NCBI RefSeq assembly: GCF_001279005.1
Contig: NZ_LGCN01000166.1
Span: 35,812-99,811 of the forward strand
Direction of reading: 5' to 3'
DNA from: Streptomyces caelestis
GTDB lineage: Bacteria; Actinomycetota; Actinomycetes; Streptomycetales; Streptomycetaceae
Length of the DNA: 64,000 bases
Part shown: in pieces, positions 29,737-39,062 of the stretch
Position numbering within the stretch: position 1 is the first letter of the stretch
How the letters are laid out: every line of letters starts with the position of its first letter
Made by a program: the position numbers and the translations under genes
Notes under the pieces: generated by a model
Databases searched by the model: none
What the model was told of the DNA's origin: nothing
What the model saw: the letters and a program-made list of their open reading frames with translations, nothing else

Positions 29737-30774
29737 ATGCCTCCCGTCTTCGCCCACGGACGCCTCCGCCTCTACCTGCTGAAGCTGCTGGACGAGGCCC
29801 CGCGTCACGGCTACGAGGTGATCCGCCTCCTCGAGGAGCGTTTCCAGGGGCTGTACGCACCGTCGGCGGGCACGGTCTACCCGCGGCTGGCCAAGCTGGA
29901 GGCGGAGGGCCTGGTCATCCACACCACCGAGGGCGGCCGCAAGGTGTACTCCATCACGGACGCCGGCCGCGCCGAGCTGTCCGACCGCAGCGGTGAGCTG
30001 GCCGATCTGGAGCTGGAGATCCGGGAGTCGGTCGCCGAGCTGGCCGCCGAGATCCGGGCCGACGTCAGCGGCGCGGCGGGCGATCTGCGCCGCGAGATGC
30101 GGGCCGCGGCCGGCAAGGCCCGCCAGAGCCGTACCGGCGGGGCCGCGCCCGAAGAGAAAGGCCCTTTCGGCGACTTCGGGGTCTTCGGCGACAAGGACGC
30201 CTGGCAGGCGGCCAAGGAGGAGATGCGCCGCGCCAAGCAGGAGTGGAAGGAACAGGCCCGCCGCGCCAAGGACGAGAGCCGCCGTTCCCGCGAGGAGGCG
30301 CAGCGCGCCCGCCGCCAGGCCAAGGAGGCCCAGGACAAGGCGCAGGAGGAGGTGCAGCGCATCGTGCGGCAGGTCCAGGAGCAGGTGCAGGGCCACTTCG
30401 CCCGGGGCGACTGGCCGACGGGTCTGCGCGAAGGCCTCGGTGAGCTGGCCAGGGAGATGGGCGAGTTCGGCAAGGACTTCACCTTCGGCCGCACCGGCGC
30501 GGGGGCCTCCGGCAAGGTCTCGGAGCCGTCGTACTCCCGGACTCCCGAGGACTTCCCCGCCGACTGCACCCCGTCCTGGGCCCACGAGGACGCCTCGGAC
30601 TCCACCGGTGACCCGGCCCGCGACCTGGACCGCCTGCTGGACCGCTTCCGGGACGACATCCGTGACGCGGCCCGCGACCACGGGGTCACGTCGGACCAGC
30701 TCCGCGACGCCCGCCGCCATCTGTCCACGGCGGCGGCCCACATCGGGGTGATACTGCGCACCCCGAAGCAGTAG
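29737..30774 (+). CDS. PadR family regulator with long coiled-coil C-terminus
   Basis: A 345-aa protein from ATG 29737. Residues 5-95 are the PadR winged helix (LRLYLLKLLDEAPRHGYEVI, YAPSAGTVYPRLAKLEAEGL). The rest is unusually long: an acidic/basic coiled coil at about 150-235 (EEMRRAKQEWKEQARRAKDE) and a disordered tail. Typical PadR proteins are about 110-180 aa. The coiled coil may drive oligomerisation or contact the DUF4097 partner. Confidence 0.88.
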   Translation: MPPVFAHGRLRLYLLKLLDEAPRHGYEVIRLLEERFQGLYAPSAGTVYPRLAKLEAEGLVIHTTEGGRKVYSITDAGRAELSDRSGELADLELEIRESVAELAAEIRADVSGAAGDLRREMRAAAGKARQSRTGGAAPEEKGPFGDFGVFGDKDAWQAAKEEMRRAKQEWKEQARRAKDESRRSREEAQRARRQAKEAQDKAQEEVQRIVRQVQEQVQGHFARGDWPTGLREGLGELAREMGEFGKDFTFGRTGAGASGKVSEPSYSRTPEDFPADCTPSWAHEDASDSTGDPARDLDRLLDRFRDDIRDAARDHGVTSDQLRDARRHLSTAAAHIGVILRTPKQ

Positions 30775-30792
30775 CCCTCCCGACCGGACCCG

Positions 30793-30819
30793 CGCCGGCC
30801 CACCCGAACCGGGCCGGCG
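30793..30819. terminator. Bidirectional hairpin between PadR and Clp-N genes
   Basis: CGCCGGCCC and GGGCCGGCG pair perfectly around a nine-base loop in the 148-bp convergent gap. No strong T-run follows on either side. Confidence 0.6.
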
Positions 30820-30922
30820 TCCCGGGGTCTCCCACCCAGGTGTGCTCCTGACGAGCCCGGCAGAGGCGCACCGGGCCCGACCGGACCCTCCCGGGTCCCC
30901 TCGGGTCGGCCCTGCGCCGATG

Positions 30923-31486
30923 TCAGCCCGCCTTGGCCTCGCCGCTCCCGTACAGCACGCGGGTCACGGACTCGTACGTCACGCCGTGGTCGGCGAGGAC
31001 CTCGGCGGGGACACCGGGGCGGACGGTGAGGGCGAGCAGAAGGTGCTCGTCGCCGATGCGGCGGTCGCGCAGGGCGGTGGCGGCGCGCAGGGCGCCCGTG
31101 AGGGCGTCCTTGGCCGCACGGTCGAAGGGCCGGTGTCCCGACCTCCGACCCCCGGCCTTCCGGTCTCCGGACAGCGCCCCGGCCCCGTGCACCTCCTCCA
31201 CCCGCGCCACGATCTCCGGCACGTCGATGCCGAGCCCGGCGAGGGCGTCGGTCTCGGCCTGTGTCAGCCCGGCCCGTCGCCGGGCCTCCCCCAGCGCCGC
31301 CCGCACCGACTCCCGCCGTTCACCGGCGCCGAGGGCGGCCAGAGCGAACGAGGCCCGGCTCCCCTCCCGGTCGAGCAGAGCCAGCAGCAGATGCTCGGCG
31401 CCGACCCGCTCGGCTCCCGTCTCCTCCGCGTGCCCGACCGCCCCCTTCACCACGTCACGGGCGTCCTTCGTGAACCGCTCGAACAT
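30923..31486 (-). CDS. Clp N-terminal (Clp-R) domain protein, no ATPase domain
   Basis: A 187-aa protein with two Clp_N repeats, each marked by FERFTKDARDVVKGAVGHAEE ... GAERVGAEHLLLALL and FDRAAKDALTGALRAATALRDRRIGDEHLLLAL. ClpA/ClpC use this domain to bind substrates or adaptors; here it is free-standing, so it may act as a decoy or adaptor for ClpC. The start is ATG 31486, sharing one base with the stop of the upstream HTH gene (TGATG). Confidence 0.85.
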   Translation of the reverse strand: MFERFTKDARDVVKGAVGHAEETGAERVGAEHLLLALLDREGSRASFALAALGAGERRESVRAALGEARRRAGLTQAETDALAGLGIDVPEIVARVEEVHGAGALSGDRKAGGRRSGHRPFDRAAKDALTGALRAATALRDRRIGDEHLLLALTVRPGVPAEVLADHGVTYESVTRVLYGSGEAKAG

Positions 31487-31695
31487 CAATGCCTCCCGTA
31501 CTTCTTGTGCACGGCCTGCCTGCTGACTCCGAGCTCGGTGGCGATCTCCTGCCACGACCAGCCCTGATGGCGCGCGTTGCGCACCTGCACGGTCTCCAGT
31601 TGCTCCAGCAGCCGGCGCAGGGCGGCGACGGCCCGCAGGCCGACCCGTGGATCGCGGTCGCCCGCACGCTCGGCGAGGTCGGTTGCCTCAGTCAT
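31486..31695 (-). CDS. Small helix-turn-helix regulator
   Basis: A 69-aa protein: a helix (LRAVAALRRLLEQLETVQVRNARHQ) then a C-terminal helix-turn-helix WSWQEIATELGVSRQAVHKKY like sigma-factor region 4. ATG 31695 lies six bases after a -10 (TACGTT), so the mRNA is probably leaderless; the in-frame ATG at 31743 would put the operators inside the coding region. It is coupled to the Clp-N gene and most likely binds the twin palindromes at its own promoter. Confidence 0.8.
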   Translation of the reverse strand: MTEATDLAERAGDRDPRVGLRAVAALRRLLEQLETVQVRNARHQGWSWQEIATELGVSRQAVHKKYGRH

Positions 31696-31697
31696 GA

Positions 31698-31741
31698 TGT
31701 CAACGTACGTTGACACCTCCTTGTCGTCAACCCCGGTTGAC
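31698..31741 (-). promoter_or_regulatory. Promoter embedded in twin GTCAAC-N4-GTTGAC operators
   Basis: O1 (31698-31715) is the perfect 18-bp palindrome TGTCAACGTACGTTGACA. O2 (31726-31741) is GTCAACCCCGGTTGAC. Centres are 27 bp apart. On the reverse strand O2 supplies the -35 TTGACG (31725-31730) and O1 supplies the -10 TACGTT (31702-31707), with a 17-bp spacer and the ATG six bases later. A dimer on either site should block RNA polymerase. Confidence 0.8.
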
Positions 31742-31802
31742 ATGCCGACGGCCGGCCCGGAGAGCCGGGCCGGCCGTGAGAAGGGCGGGTGGAACCCCGC
31801 CG

Positions 31803-32768
31803 TCAGGGATTCGTGAGCACGATCTTGCCGAACTGCCCCCCGGACTCCATCCGCTCGAAGCCCTCCCGCGCCCGGTCCATGGGCAGCGCCTCGTCGATGA
31901 CGGGACGTACACCGGTGGCGGCGCAGAAGGAGAGCAGGTCCTCCAGCTCGTCCTTGGTGCCCATGGTCGACCCGACGACCTTGAGCTCCAGGAAGAAGAT
32001 CCGGGTCAGCTCGGCGTGCGAGGGCCGGTCACCGCTGGTGGCGCCGGAGATCACCAGTGTGCCGCCGGGACGCAGCGACTTCACCGAGTGGGACCAGGTG
32101 GCGGCCCCCACGGTCTCGATCACGGCGTCGACCCGCTGCGGCAGCCGCGCCCCCGGCTCCACGGCCTCCACGGCCCCGAGCTCCAGCGCCCGCTTCCGCT
32201 TGGCCTCGTCCCGGCTGGTGGCGAAGACCCGCAGCCCCGCCGCCCTGCCGAGCACGATCGCGGCGGTGGCGACGCCGCCCCCGGCCCCCTGCACCAGCAC
32301 GGAGTCCCCGGGCCGCACCCCGGCGTTGGTGAATAGCATCCGGTACGCGGTCAGCCAGGCGGTCGGCAGACAGGCGGCCTCCTCGAAGGAGAGCTCCTTC
32401 GGCTTGGGCAGCACGTTCCAGGTGGGCACGGCGACCTGCTCGGCGAACGTGCCCTGGTAGCGCTCGGTCAGGATGGACCGGGGCTCCTCGGGGCCGACCC
32501 CGTGTCCGCTCTGGCCGATCACGGAGTGCAGGACGACCTCGTTGCCGTCCTCGTCGACGCCGGCGGCGTCGCAGCCGAGGATCATCGGCAGCTTGTCCTG
32601 CGCGAGGCCCACGCCCCGCAGGGACCAGAGGTCATGGTGGTTGAGGGAGGCGGCCTTGACCGTGACGGTGCTCCAGCCGGGCCGGGACTCGGGAGCGGGA
32701 CGCTCTCCCAACTCCAGACCCGCGAGCGGCTGGTCGCGGTCGATTCGGGCGGCGTAGACGGCGAACAT
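31803..32768 (-). CDS. Zinc-free quinone oxidoreductase-like MDR protein
   Basis: A 321-aa medium-chain dehydrogenase/reductase from ATG 32768 (MFAVYAARIDRDQP). The catalytic domain has LNHHDLWSLRGVG and LGCDAAGV; the NAD(P)H domain has VLVQGAGGGVATAAIVLG. The structural-zinc cysteines are absent, which points to a quinone/enone reductase. Downstream of malic enzyme in the same direction but separated by a strong terminator. Substrate unknown. Confidence 0.88.
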   Translation of the reverse strand: MFAVYAARIDRDQPLAGLELGERPAPESRPGWSTVTVKAASLNHHDLWSLRGVGLAQDKLPMILGCDAAGVDEDGNEVVLHSVIGQSGHGVGPEEPRSILTERYQGTFAEQVAVPTWNVLPKPKELSFEEAACLPTAWLTAYRMLFTNAGVRPGDSVLVQGAGGGVATAAIVLGRAAGLRVFATSRDEAKRKRALELGAVEAVEPGARLPQRVDAVIETVGAATWSHSVKSLRPGGTLVISGATSGDRPSHAELTRIFFLELKVVGSTMGTKDELEDLLSFCAATGVRPVIDEALPMDRAREGFERMESGGQFGKIVLTNP

Positions 32769-32885
32769 GACCTTGACGATAGGTTCCCCGCCCCGCCGAA
32801 GGAACCATGCCCCGCTGTGAGACACGCCCTCTTGCCACCCGGCGGGTCCCGCCACCCGGGCGGCCCGGGCCCCCGGAAGAGGGAA

Positions 32886-32916
32886 TCGGCCCCGTCCCGC
32901 CCGGGGACGGGGCCGA
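32886..32916 (-). terminator. Terminator of the malic enzyme gene
   Basis: TCGGCCCCGTCCC and GGGACGGGGCCGA are perfect 13-bp arms with a five-base loop, 18 bp beyond the malic enzyme stop on the reverse strand. Confidence 0.85.
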
Positions 32917-32933
32917 CCGGCGCTCCGCGCGGC

Positions 32934-34172
32934 TCAGCGGCGGGCGACGCCCTCCGCCCGGGCGGCCGCGGCCACCGCCGCCGTCACCGCGGGGGCGACC
33001 CGCTCGTCGAACGGGGACGGGATGACGTAGTCGGCGGCGAGATCGTCGCCGACCACCGAGGCCAGCGCCTCGGCCGCCGCCAGCTTCATCCCCTCGGTGA
33101 TCCGGGAGGCCCGCACCTGCAGCGCCCCCGCGAAGATCCCGGGGAACGCCAGCACGTTGTTGATCTGGTTCGGGAAGTCCGACCGTCCGGTGGCCACGAC
33201 CGCCGCGTACTTGTGCGCGACCTCCGGGTGCACCTCCGGATCGGGGTTGGCCATGGCGAAGACGAACGCGCCCTCGGCCATCGACGCCACCGCCGGCTCC
33301 GGCACCGTGCCGCCGGAGACGCCGATGAAGACGTCGGCGCCGGCCAGCGCCGACTCCAGCGGCCCGGAGAGGCCGGCCTTGTTGGTGAACGACGCCAGCT
33401 CCGCCTTGACCGGCGTGAGGTCCTCGCGGTCCCGCGACACGACGCCCTTGCGGTCGGCCACGGCGACGTCGCCGATCCCGGCCTCGATCAGCATCCTGGC
33501 GATCGCCACGCCCGCGGCGCCCGCACCCGAGATCACGGCGCGCAGATCGCCGAGGGCCCGGCCGCTCAGCCGCGCGGCGTTCCGCAGCGCGGCCAGCGTC
33601 ACGACCGCCGTGCCGTGCTGGTCGTCGTGGAAGACCGGGATGTCCAGCCGCTCCTGCAGCCGCTTCTCGATCTCGAAGCAGCGGGGCGCGGAGATGTCCT
33701 CCAGGTTCACCCCGCCGAAGGACGGGGCGAGCCGGACCACGGTCTCGACGATCTCGTCCACGTCGGTGCAGTTCAGGGCGATCGGAACGGCGTCCACGCC
33801 GCCGAACTGCTTGAAGAGGATGGCCTTGCCCTCCATCACCGGGAGGGAGGCCTCGGGCCCGATGTCACCGAGCCCCAGCACGGCCGTGCCGTCCGTCACG
33901 ACGGCGACGACCTGCGACTTCCACGTGTAGTCGTGGACGAGGTCCGGCTGCTCGGCGATCGCGCTGCACACCTTCGCGACGCCGGGCGTGTACGCCAGGG
34001 ACAGATCGTCCTTGTCACGGATCGGCACGGTGGCCTGCACGGCCATCTTGCCGCCGCGGTGCAGCGCGAACGCCGGGTCGAAGGAATCGAGGGGCTCGGC
34101 CCCGTCGTCCTGCCCTGTACGACCGTTCCGGCTTTCGCTGTCGCTGCGAGGATTGACAATCTCCGCTGCCAC
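32934..34172 (-). CDS. Malic enzyme (malate oxidoreductase, decarboxylating)
   Basis: A 412-aa enzyme converting malate to pyruvate, CO2 and NAD(P)H. Seen: LAYTPGVAKVC (catalytic Tyr region), GNVTDGTAVLGLGDIGPEA-type substrate loop (VVTDGTAVLGLGDIGP), MEGKAILFKQFGGVDA with the catalytic Lys, metal ligands in FHDDQHGTA, and the Rossmann motif GAGAAGVAIARML. Start GTG 34172. Length is that of the short bacterial type without a phosphotransacetylase domain. The cofactor cannot be decided by eye. Confidence 0.95.
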   Translation of the reverse strand: MAAEIVNPRSDSESRNGRTGQDDGAEPLDSFDPAFALHRGGKMAVQATVPIRDKDDLSLAYTPGVAKVCSAIAEQPDLVHDYTWKSQVVAVVTDGTAVLGLGDIGPEASLPVMEGKAILFKQFGGVDAVPIALNCTDVDEIVETVVRLAPSFGGVNLEDISAPRCFEIEKRLQERLDIPVFHDDQHGTAVVTLAALRNAARLSGRALGDLRAVISGAGAAGVAIARMLIEAGIGDVAVADRKGVVSRDREDLTPVKAELASFTNKAGLSGPLESALAGADVFIGVSGGTVPEPAVASMAEGAFVFAMANPDPEVHPEVAHKYAAVVATGRSDFPNQINNVLAFPGIFAGALQVRASRITEGMKLAAAEALASVVGDDLAADYVIPSPFDERVAPAVTAAVAAAARAEGVARR

Positions 34173-34755
34173 TTGGTTTTACCCCTTAAGTGTTCATGGT
34201 TTGAGGGTTGCCACTCCTGGTGAGGGGTGGGCGGGACCGCGCAAGGCCCGGAGGGTTGACACGTACGGGCCGAACACGACGGGCGCGCCGCACACGCGCC
34301 CTGATCCCCGGATGAGGGGTGTGAAGAACCTTCTTACCGGACGGACGCCGTCGGCGACGAGTCCATAACGCGAAGGTCACATGCCGAGGCCCCGCGTTGT
34401 CGCTCGATATCAGGACAAGGCCGAGGGGAAGTAGGAGCAAGCCCACAACCACGGCAAAAAACACGACGTACGGGTCCGCATCCCGGGATACGCCGGAGAT
34501 CTTCCGGCCGGAATGGATGATTCCCGCAGACTGTCCGGCCAGATGTCCCGGAGTGGTGCGGTTCGGGTGTCGCCCGTTATCCGATTTTGACATCGCGAGT
34601 CCCCTGAATGGCGCAGTCCAAATGGCAAGATGCCGTAATCGCACGAGGTCGCGACACTCGAAGGCGTGTGTTCCCGTCGACCTGCGGCGCTGCCGATACC
34701 CGTCGGCAGTGGCCCACCCATCGGCATCTCCACCCATCCGCCGGAGGAACCCACC
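34173..34755. other. 583-bp divergent region, malic enzyme / ABC importer
   Basis: Carries the promoters of malic enzyme and the importer operon; TTGACA occurs at 34585. A reverse-strand frame (about 34593-34186) encodes a possible single membrane helix (PYVVFFAVVVGLLLLPLG) but its codon use is unlike the neighbours, so it is not called a gene. Confidence 0.45.
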
Positions 34756-35721
34756 ATGACCGCAAGCACCACCCGTCGTACCACCGCCGCGCGCTCCCGT
34801 CTTGCGGCGGCCGGCGCGATCGCGGTCGCAGGCGCGCTGCTTCTCACCGGCTGCGGTGACCAGACCGACGACAGCGGCAGCGCGGGCGCCAAGGAGACGG
34901 GCAAGTCCAGCTCGGCCCCCCTGTTCGACAAGCTGCCCAAGAAGATCCAGGACGCGGGTGTCCTCAAGGCCGGCACCAACGCCGAGTACGCCCCGATGGA
35001 GTTCCAGGAGGGCGGCAAGATCGTCGGCGTCGACCCCGACCTCGCCGCCGCGCTGGGCGAGAAGCTGGGCGTCGAGGTCGAGTTCACCTCGGGCTCCTTC
35101 GACGGTCTGATCAGCTCGCTGAACTCGGGCCGCTACGACATCGCGATGTCGTCCATCACGGACAACAAGCAGCGCCAGGAGGGCCTGGACGACAAGGGCA
35201 AGAAGCTCGGCCCGGGTGTCGACTTCGTCGACTACTTCGTCGCCGGCACCGCCGTGTACGTCCAGAAGGGCAACCCGAAGGGGATCAACTCCATCGAGGA
35301 CCTGTGCGGCCGGCCGGCCGCCGTGCAGCGGGGCACCACGTACGAGAAGGCGCTGCAGACCCAGTCCCGGAAGTGCACGGACGCGGGCAAGAAGAAGATC
35401 ACGATCCAGTCGTTCGAGAACGACACCGAGGCCCAGACCCGCGTGAAGTCGGGCGGCGCGGTCGCCGGCGTCAACGACTACCCGGTCGCGGTCGACCTGG
35501 CCCGCAAGGCGGACGGCGGCAACGCCTTCGAGATCGTCGGCGAGCAGGTGGACGCCGGTCCGTTCGGCATCGCGGTGAACAAGGACAACAAGCAGCTCAC
35601 CGAGGCCCTGGAGGCGGCCGTCAACGCGATCATCGAGGACGGCACGTACAAGGAGATCCTGGCCAAGTGGGGTGCCGAGACCGGCGCCATCGACAAGGCC
35701 GTGGTCAACGGCGGCGAGTGA
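34756..35721 (+). CDS. Polar amino acid ABC transporter, substrate-binding lipoprotein
   Basis: A 321-aa lipoprotein after GGAGGA. Signal peptide with lipobox LLTGC, lipidated Cys33. The rest is a family-3 solute-binding protein: VLKAGTNAEYAPMEFQEGGK, DPDLAAALGEKLGVEVEFTS, LISSLNSGRYDIAMSSITD, and AVQRGTTYEKALQ. It captures a polar amino acid such as glutamate or glutamine outside the membrane for the permease and ATPase just downstream. Confidence 0.93.
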   Translation: MTASTTRRTTAARSRLAAAGAIAVAGALLLTGCGDQTDDSGSAGAKETGKSSSAPLFDKLPKKIQDAGVLKAGTNAEYAPMEFQEGGKIVGVDPDLAAALGEKLGVEVEFTSGSFDGLISSLNSGRYDIAMSSITDNKQRQEGLDDKGKKLGPGVDFVDYFVAGTAVYVQKGNPKGINSIEDLCGRPAAVQRGTTYEKALQTQSRKCTDAGKKKITIQSFENDTEAQTRVKSGGAVAGVNDYPVAVDLARKADGGNAFEIVGEQVDAGPFGIAVNKDNKQLTEALEAAVNAIIEDGTYKEILAKWGAETGAIDKAVVNGGE

Positions 35722-35753
35722 CGGTCCCCGGCACGTACTGAAGGGCGGTCACA

Positions 35754-36722
35754 GTGACTGACAAATTCGACAAGGAGACGGACGGCGCCCGGTCGGCGGC
35801 CGCCGTCTCCAAGGACAGCGGGGCCGCCGTGCCGCCCGCGGCGATCAAGGCCATCCCGGTCCGCCACTACGGCCGGTGGGTCAGCGGTGTCGTCGTGCTG
35901 GCGCTGGTGGCCCTGCTCGTCAACGCCTTCGCCACCGCGGAGAAGATCCAGTGGCACGCCGTCGGCGACTACGTCTTCGACGGCACCGTCCTCGCCGGCG
36001 CCGGGCGCACCCTGCTGATCAGCGTCCTGGCGATGGTCATGGGTGTGGTCCTCGGCGTGATCCTCGCCGTGATGCGGCTGTCGAAGAACCCGGTGACGAG
36101 CTGGGTGGCCTGGATCTACATCTGGTTCTTCCGCGGTACGCCGGTCTACGTGCAGCTCCTGCTGTGGTTCAACCTGGCGCTGATCTTCCCGATGCTGAAC
36201 CTCGGTCCGATCTACAAGGACGAGATGGTCGACGTCATGACGCCGTTCATGGCGGCCCTGCTGGGCCTGGGCCTGAACGAGGCGGCGTACATGGCGGAGA
36301 TCTGCCGCGCGGGTCTGACGGCCGTCGACGAGGGCCAGACCGAGGCCGCGCACGCGCTGGGCATGAGCCACGGCAAGACGCTGCGGCGCATCGTGATCCC
36401 GCAGGCGATGCGGGTGATCGTGCCGCCGACCGGCAACGAGTTCATCAACATGCTGAAGACCTCGTCGCTGGTGTACGCGGTGACGTACAACGAACTGCTG
36501 CGCGCCACCTCGACGATCGGCTCCACGTCGTACGCCGTGATGGAGATGCTGTTCGTGGCGTGCATCTGGTACCTGGTCATCACCAGCGTCTTCAGCGTCG
36601 GCCAGTACTACCTGGAGCGCCGCTTCGCGCGCGGCTCGTCCCGGAACCTGCCGGCGACGCCGTGGCAGAAGATCAAGGTCAATCTGATGGCCTTCAGCCG
36701 CGAGAGGAGCAGCACGGTATGA
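35754..36722 (+). CDS. Amino acid ABC transporter permease
   Basis: A 322-aa His/Glu/Gln/Arg-type permease from GTG 35754. A 45-residue cytoplasmic N-tail, then about six membrane segments, with [20 protein letters not shown], the [16 protein letters not shown] motif, and the EAA loop [24 protein letters not shown]. Only one permease gene is present, so it probably homodimerises. ATGA overlap with the ATPase gene. Confidence 0.94.
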   Translation: MTDKFDKETDGARSAAAVSKDSGAAVPPAAIKAIPVRHYGRWVSGVVVLALVALLVNAFATAEKIQWHAVGDYVFDGTVLAGAGRTLLISVLAMVMGVVLGVILAVMRLSKNPVTSWVAWIYIWFFRGTPVYVQLLLWFNLALIFPMLNLGPIYKDEMVDVMTPFMAALLGLGLNEAAYMAEICRAGLTAVDEGQTEAAHALGMSHGKTLRRIVIPQAMRVIVPPTGNEFINMLKTSSLVYAVTYNELLRATSTIGSTSYAVMEMLFVACIWYLVITSVFSVGQYYLERRFARGSSRNLPATPWQKIKVNLMAFSRERSSTV

Positions 36723-37480
36723 CGGCCATGGTGAAGGCGGAGGGCGTCCACAAGTCCTTCGGCCCCGTCGAGGTCCTCAAGGGCATCGACCTGGAGGTGC
36801 GGACCGGCGAGGTGTTCTGCCTCATCGGTCCCTCCGGCTCCGGCAAGTCCACCTTCCTCAGGTGTATCAACCACCTCGAGAAGATCAACGCCGGGCGTCT
36901 GTACGTCGACGGCGAGCTGGTCGGCTACCGCCAGAAGGGCGACAAGCTGTACGAGCTCAAGGACAGCGAGGTCGCCCAGCAGCGCCGGGACATCGGCATG
37001 GTCTTCCAGCGCTTCAACCTGTTCCCGCACATGACGGCCGTCGAGAACGTCATGGAGGCGCCGGTCCAGGTGAAGGGCGTGAGCAAGGCGCAGGCCAGGG
37101 AGCGCGCGACGCAGCTCCTGGAGCGCGTGGGCCTCGGCGACAAGGCGAGGAACTACCCCTCGCAGCTCTCCGGCGGCCAGCAGCAGCGCGTGGCGATCGC
37201 GCGGGCGCTCGCGATGGACCCCAAGCTGATGCTCTTCGACGAGCCGACCTCGGCGCTCGACCCGGAGCTGGTCGGTGACGTCCTCGACGTCATGCGCGAC
37301 CTCGCCGAGTCCGGTATGACGATGGTCGTCGTCACCCACGAGATGGGCTTCGCCCGCGAGGTGGGCGACAGCCTGGTCTTCATGGACGGCGGTGTGGTGG
37401 TCGAGTCGGGCAACCCGCGCGACGTCCTGACCGACCCGCAGCACGAGCGCACGAAGGCGTTCCTGTCCAAGGTGCTCTGA
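36719..37480 (+). CDS. Amino acid ABC transporter ATP-binding protein
   Basis: A 253-aa GlnQ-type ATPase: Walker [11 protein letters not shown]-loop [11 protein letters not shown], signature LSGGQQQR, Walker [15 protein letters not shown], and the switch His in VVTHEMGFA. It overlaps the permease stop by 4 bp and ends the three-gene operon in front of a very strong terminator. Confidence 0.96.
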   Translation: MTAMVKAEGVHKSFGPVEVLKGIDLEVRTGEVFCLIGPSGSGKSTFLRCINHLEKINAGRLYVDGELVGYRQKGDKLYELKDSEVAQQRRDIGMVFQRFNLFPHMTAVENVMEAPVQVKGVSKAQARERATQLLERVGLGDKARNYPSQLSGGQQQRVAIARALAMDPKLMLFDEPTSALDPELVGDVLDVMRDLAESGMTMVVVTHEMGFAREVGDSLVFMDGGVVVESGNPRDVLTDPQHERTKAFLSKVL

Positions 37481-37487
37481 GCGGACA

Positions 37488-37529
37488 CGCGAAGGGGCGG
37501 TACGGCCGGGTCCGTACCGCCCCTTCGCG
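37488..37529. terminator. Bidirectional terminator, ABC operon / methyltransferase
   Basis: Two perfect 18-bp arms (CGCGAAGGGGCGGTACGG and its complement) enclose a six-base loop. It lies between convergent genes only 60 bp apart and can end both transcripts. Confidence 0.92.
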
Positions 37530-37540
37530 TTCCCCTCCGG

Positions 37541-38311
37541 TCACCTCAGCGCCAGCAGCAGGGTGTCCGACGGCGAGCACCACACCGGCCGTGCCTCGCC
37601 GAACCCCTTCTCGCGCAGCACGCGCGCGTGCCAGGCGGGCGGCGGCATGTCTCCGTCGGCGTGCTCGCCGTAGATCTCGAACCGGCGGGCCGTCGGCTCC
37701 GCGAGGACCGGGTCCTGGGCGGCGAGCCGCCACCACTGGGCCCAGTCGAGGGCGCCGTCCCGCTTCGCCCGGTCCATACGGGCGTGGCGCAGGGCGCGCT
37801 CGGCCGCGTTGATCCGGGGCGTCGCGTCGTCGACCATGTGGTCCGCGTTCATGAAGACACCGCCGTCGCGGACGAGCCCCGCGATGTGCCCGTAGAGGTC
37901 CGCGAGGGGGTCCCGGTGCAGCCAGTGGAGGGCGGTCGCGGTCAGCACGGCGTCGTAGGAGTCGTACGGCAGTTCCGCCGGCCACTCGGGGTCCTTGAGG
38001 TCGGCCGTCACGAAGGAGACCCGCCCGTCCCCCTCGAACGTGCCCTCCGCGATGGCGAGCAGCGCCGGGTCCAGGTCGACGCCGGTGCTGGTGGCGTCCG
38101 GGAACCGGTCGAGCAGCCGGGCGGTGATGCTGCCCGTGCCGCAGGCGAGGTCGAGCACGCGCGGCGAGGTGCCGACGAGGGCCTCCACCATGTCGAGCAT
38201 GACCCGGAAGCGCTCCTCGCGGTCCGGCATGTACCACTCCTGCTGCCGGTCCCAGCTCTCCTGCCAGGCCCGCCAGTCGGCGGCGGCCGTGGTGGTGTCC
38301 GCGTCCGTCAT
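37541..38311 (-). CDS. Class I SAM-dependent methyltransferase
   Basis: A 256-aa methyltransferase: SAM motif I VLDLACGTGSITARLL, acidic loop STGVDLDPALL, motif II AVLTATALHWLHRDP, then RDGGVFMNADHM. The HWLH element and overall length resemble trans-aconitate 2-methyltransferase relatives, but the substrate is not predictable. Divergent from the CGNR gene. Confidence 0.88.
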   Translation of the reverse strand: MTDADTTTAAADWRAWQESWDRQQEWYMPDREERFRVMLDMVEALVGTSPRVLDLACGTGSITARLLDRFPDATSTGVDLDPALLAIAEGTFEGDGRVSFVTADLKDPEWPAELPYDSYDAVLTATALHWLHRDPLADLYGHIAGLVRDGGVFMNADHMVDDATPRINAAERALRHARMDRAKRDGALDWAQWWRLAAQDPVLAEPTARRFEIYGEHADGDMPPPAWHARVLREKGFGEARPVWCSPSDTLLLALR

Positions 38312-38411
38312 CGAGCGTCTCCCTCACGTACGTCCCGTAATACCCTGGATGCGCGATCGTCCATTACAAGACCGCGCTCCTGACGATAGAGCTCCTACGT
38401 AAGGACTACAA

Positions 38412-39062
38412 GTGGAACTGGCCTATTACTCGGACTACGCCGTGCGTCTCGTCAACACCGAGGAACCGGCCCGGGGAAAGGACACGCTGACCTCGGTCGA
38501 GGCCGTCCGCGATCTGTTCGGCGCCAACCAGTCGGCGGCCCGGCGCACCACCGACGCCGACGTGACGCGGTTCCGCTCGGTCCGGGCCAGGCTCCGCTCG
38601 GTCTTCGAGGCGGCGGACGGCGGCGACGAGACCCTCGCCGTCGACCTGCTGAACTCGCTGCTGCTGGAGTTCCCGGTCAGCCCGCAGATCTCCGGCCACG
38701 ACTTCCGCGACGACGACGGCCGCCCGCTGTGGCACATGCACCTGGCCGACCACCCGTCCAACGCGACCGCCGGCTACGCCGCCACCGCCGCGATGGGCCT
38801 GGCCTTCCACCTCACCGAGTACGGCGTGGACCGCCTCGGCCTGTGCGAGGCGTCGCCCTGCCGCAACGCCTACCTGGACACCTCCACCAACCGCTCCCGC
38901 CGCTACTGCTCCGACCGCTGCGCCACCCGCGCCAACGTGGCCGCCTACCGCGCCCGCAAACGCCTGGAGGCCGACCGGCCGGAGAGCACGGGCCGGGCCG
39001 ACGACAGCGCCCAGCCCACCACGGCCAGCGGCGAACGCCGCTCGGAGCCGCGCGGCCGGTAA
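38412..39062 (+). CDS. CGNR zinc-finger (ABATE) protein
   Basis: A 216-aa protein from GTG 38412. The N-terminal two thirds are the ABATE-type helical domain; the C-terminus has the treble-clef CEASPCRNAYLDTSTNRSRR YCSDRC finger, with the four zinc cysteines. Probably a DNA-binding stress regulator. Its last 118 bp overlap the convergent sodX gene, an unusual but apparently genuine antisense overlap because both reading frames retain family sequence (finger in one, peptidase C-terminus in the other). Confidence 0.9.
   Translation: MELAYYSDYAVRLVNTEEPARGKDTLTSVEAVRDLFGANQSAARRTTDADVTRFRSVRARLRSVFEAADGGDETLAVDLLNSLLLEFPVSPQISGHDFRDDDGRPLWHMHLADHPSNATAGYAATAAMGLAFHLTEYGVDRLGLCEASPCRNAYLDTSTNRSRRYCSDRCATRANVAAYRARKRLEADRPESTGRADDSAQPTTASGERRSEPRGR

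Noticed and set aside
34186..34593. Possible small membrane protein upstream of malic enzyme (reverse strand)
   Set aside because: One hydrophobic stretch, but third-position base use is unlike neighbouring genes and no family is recognised; kept only as an intergenic note.
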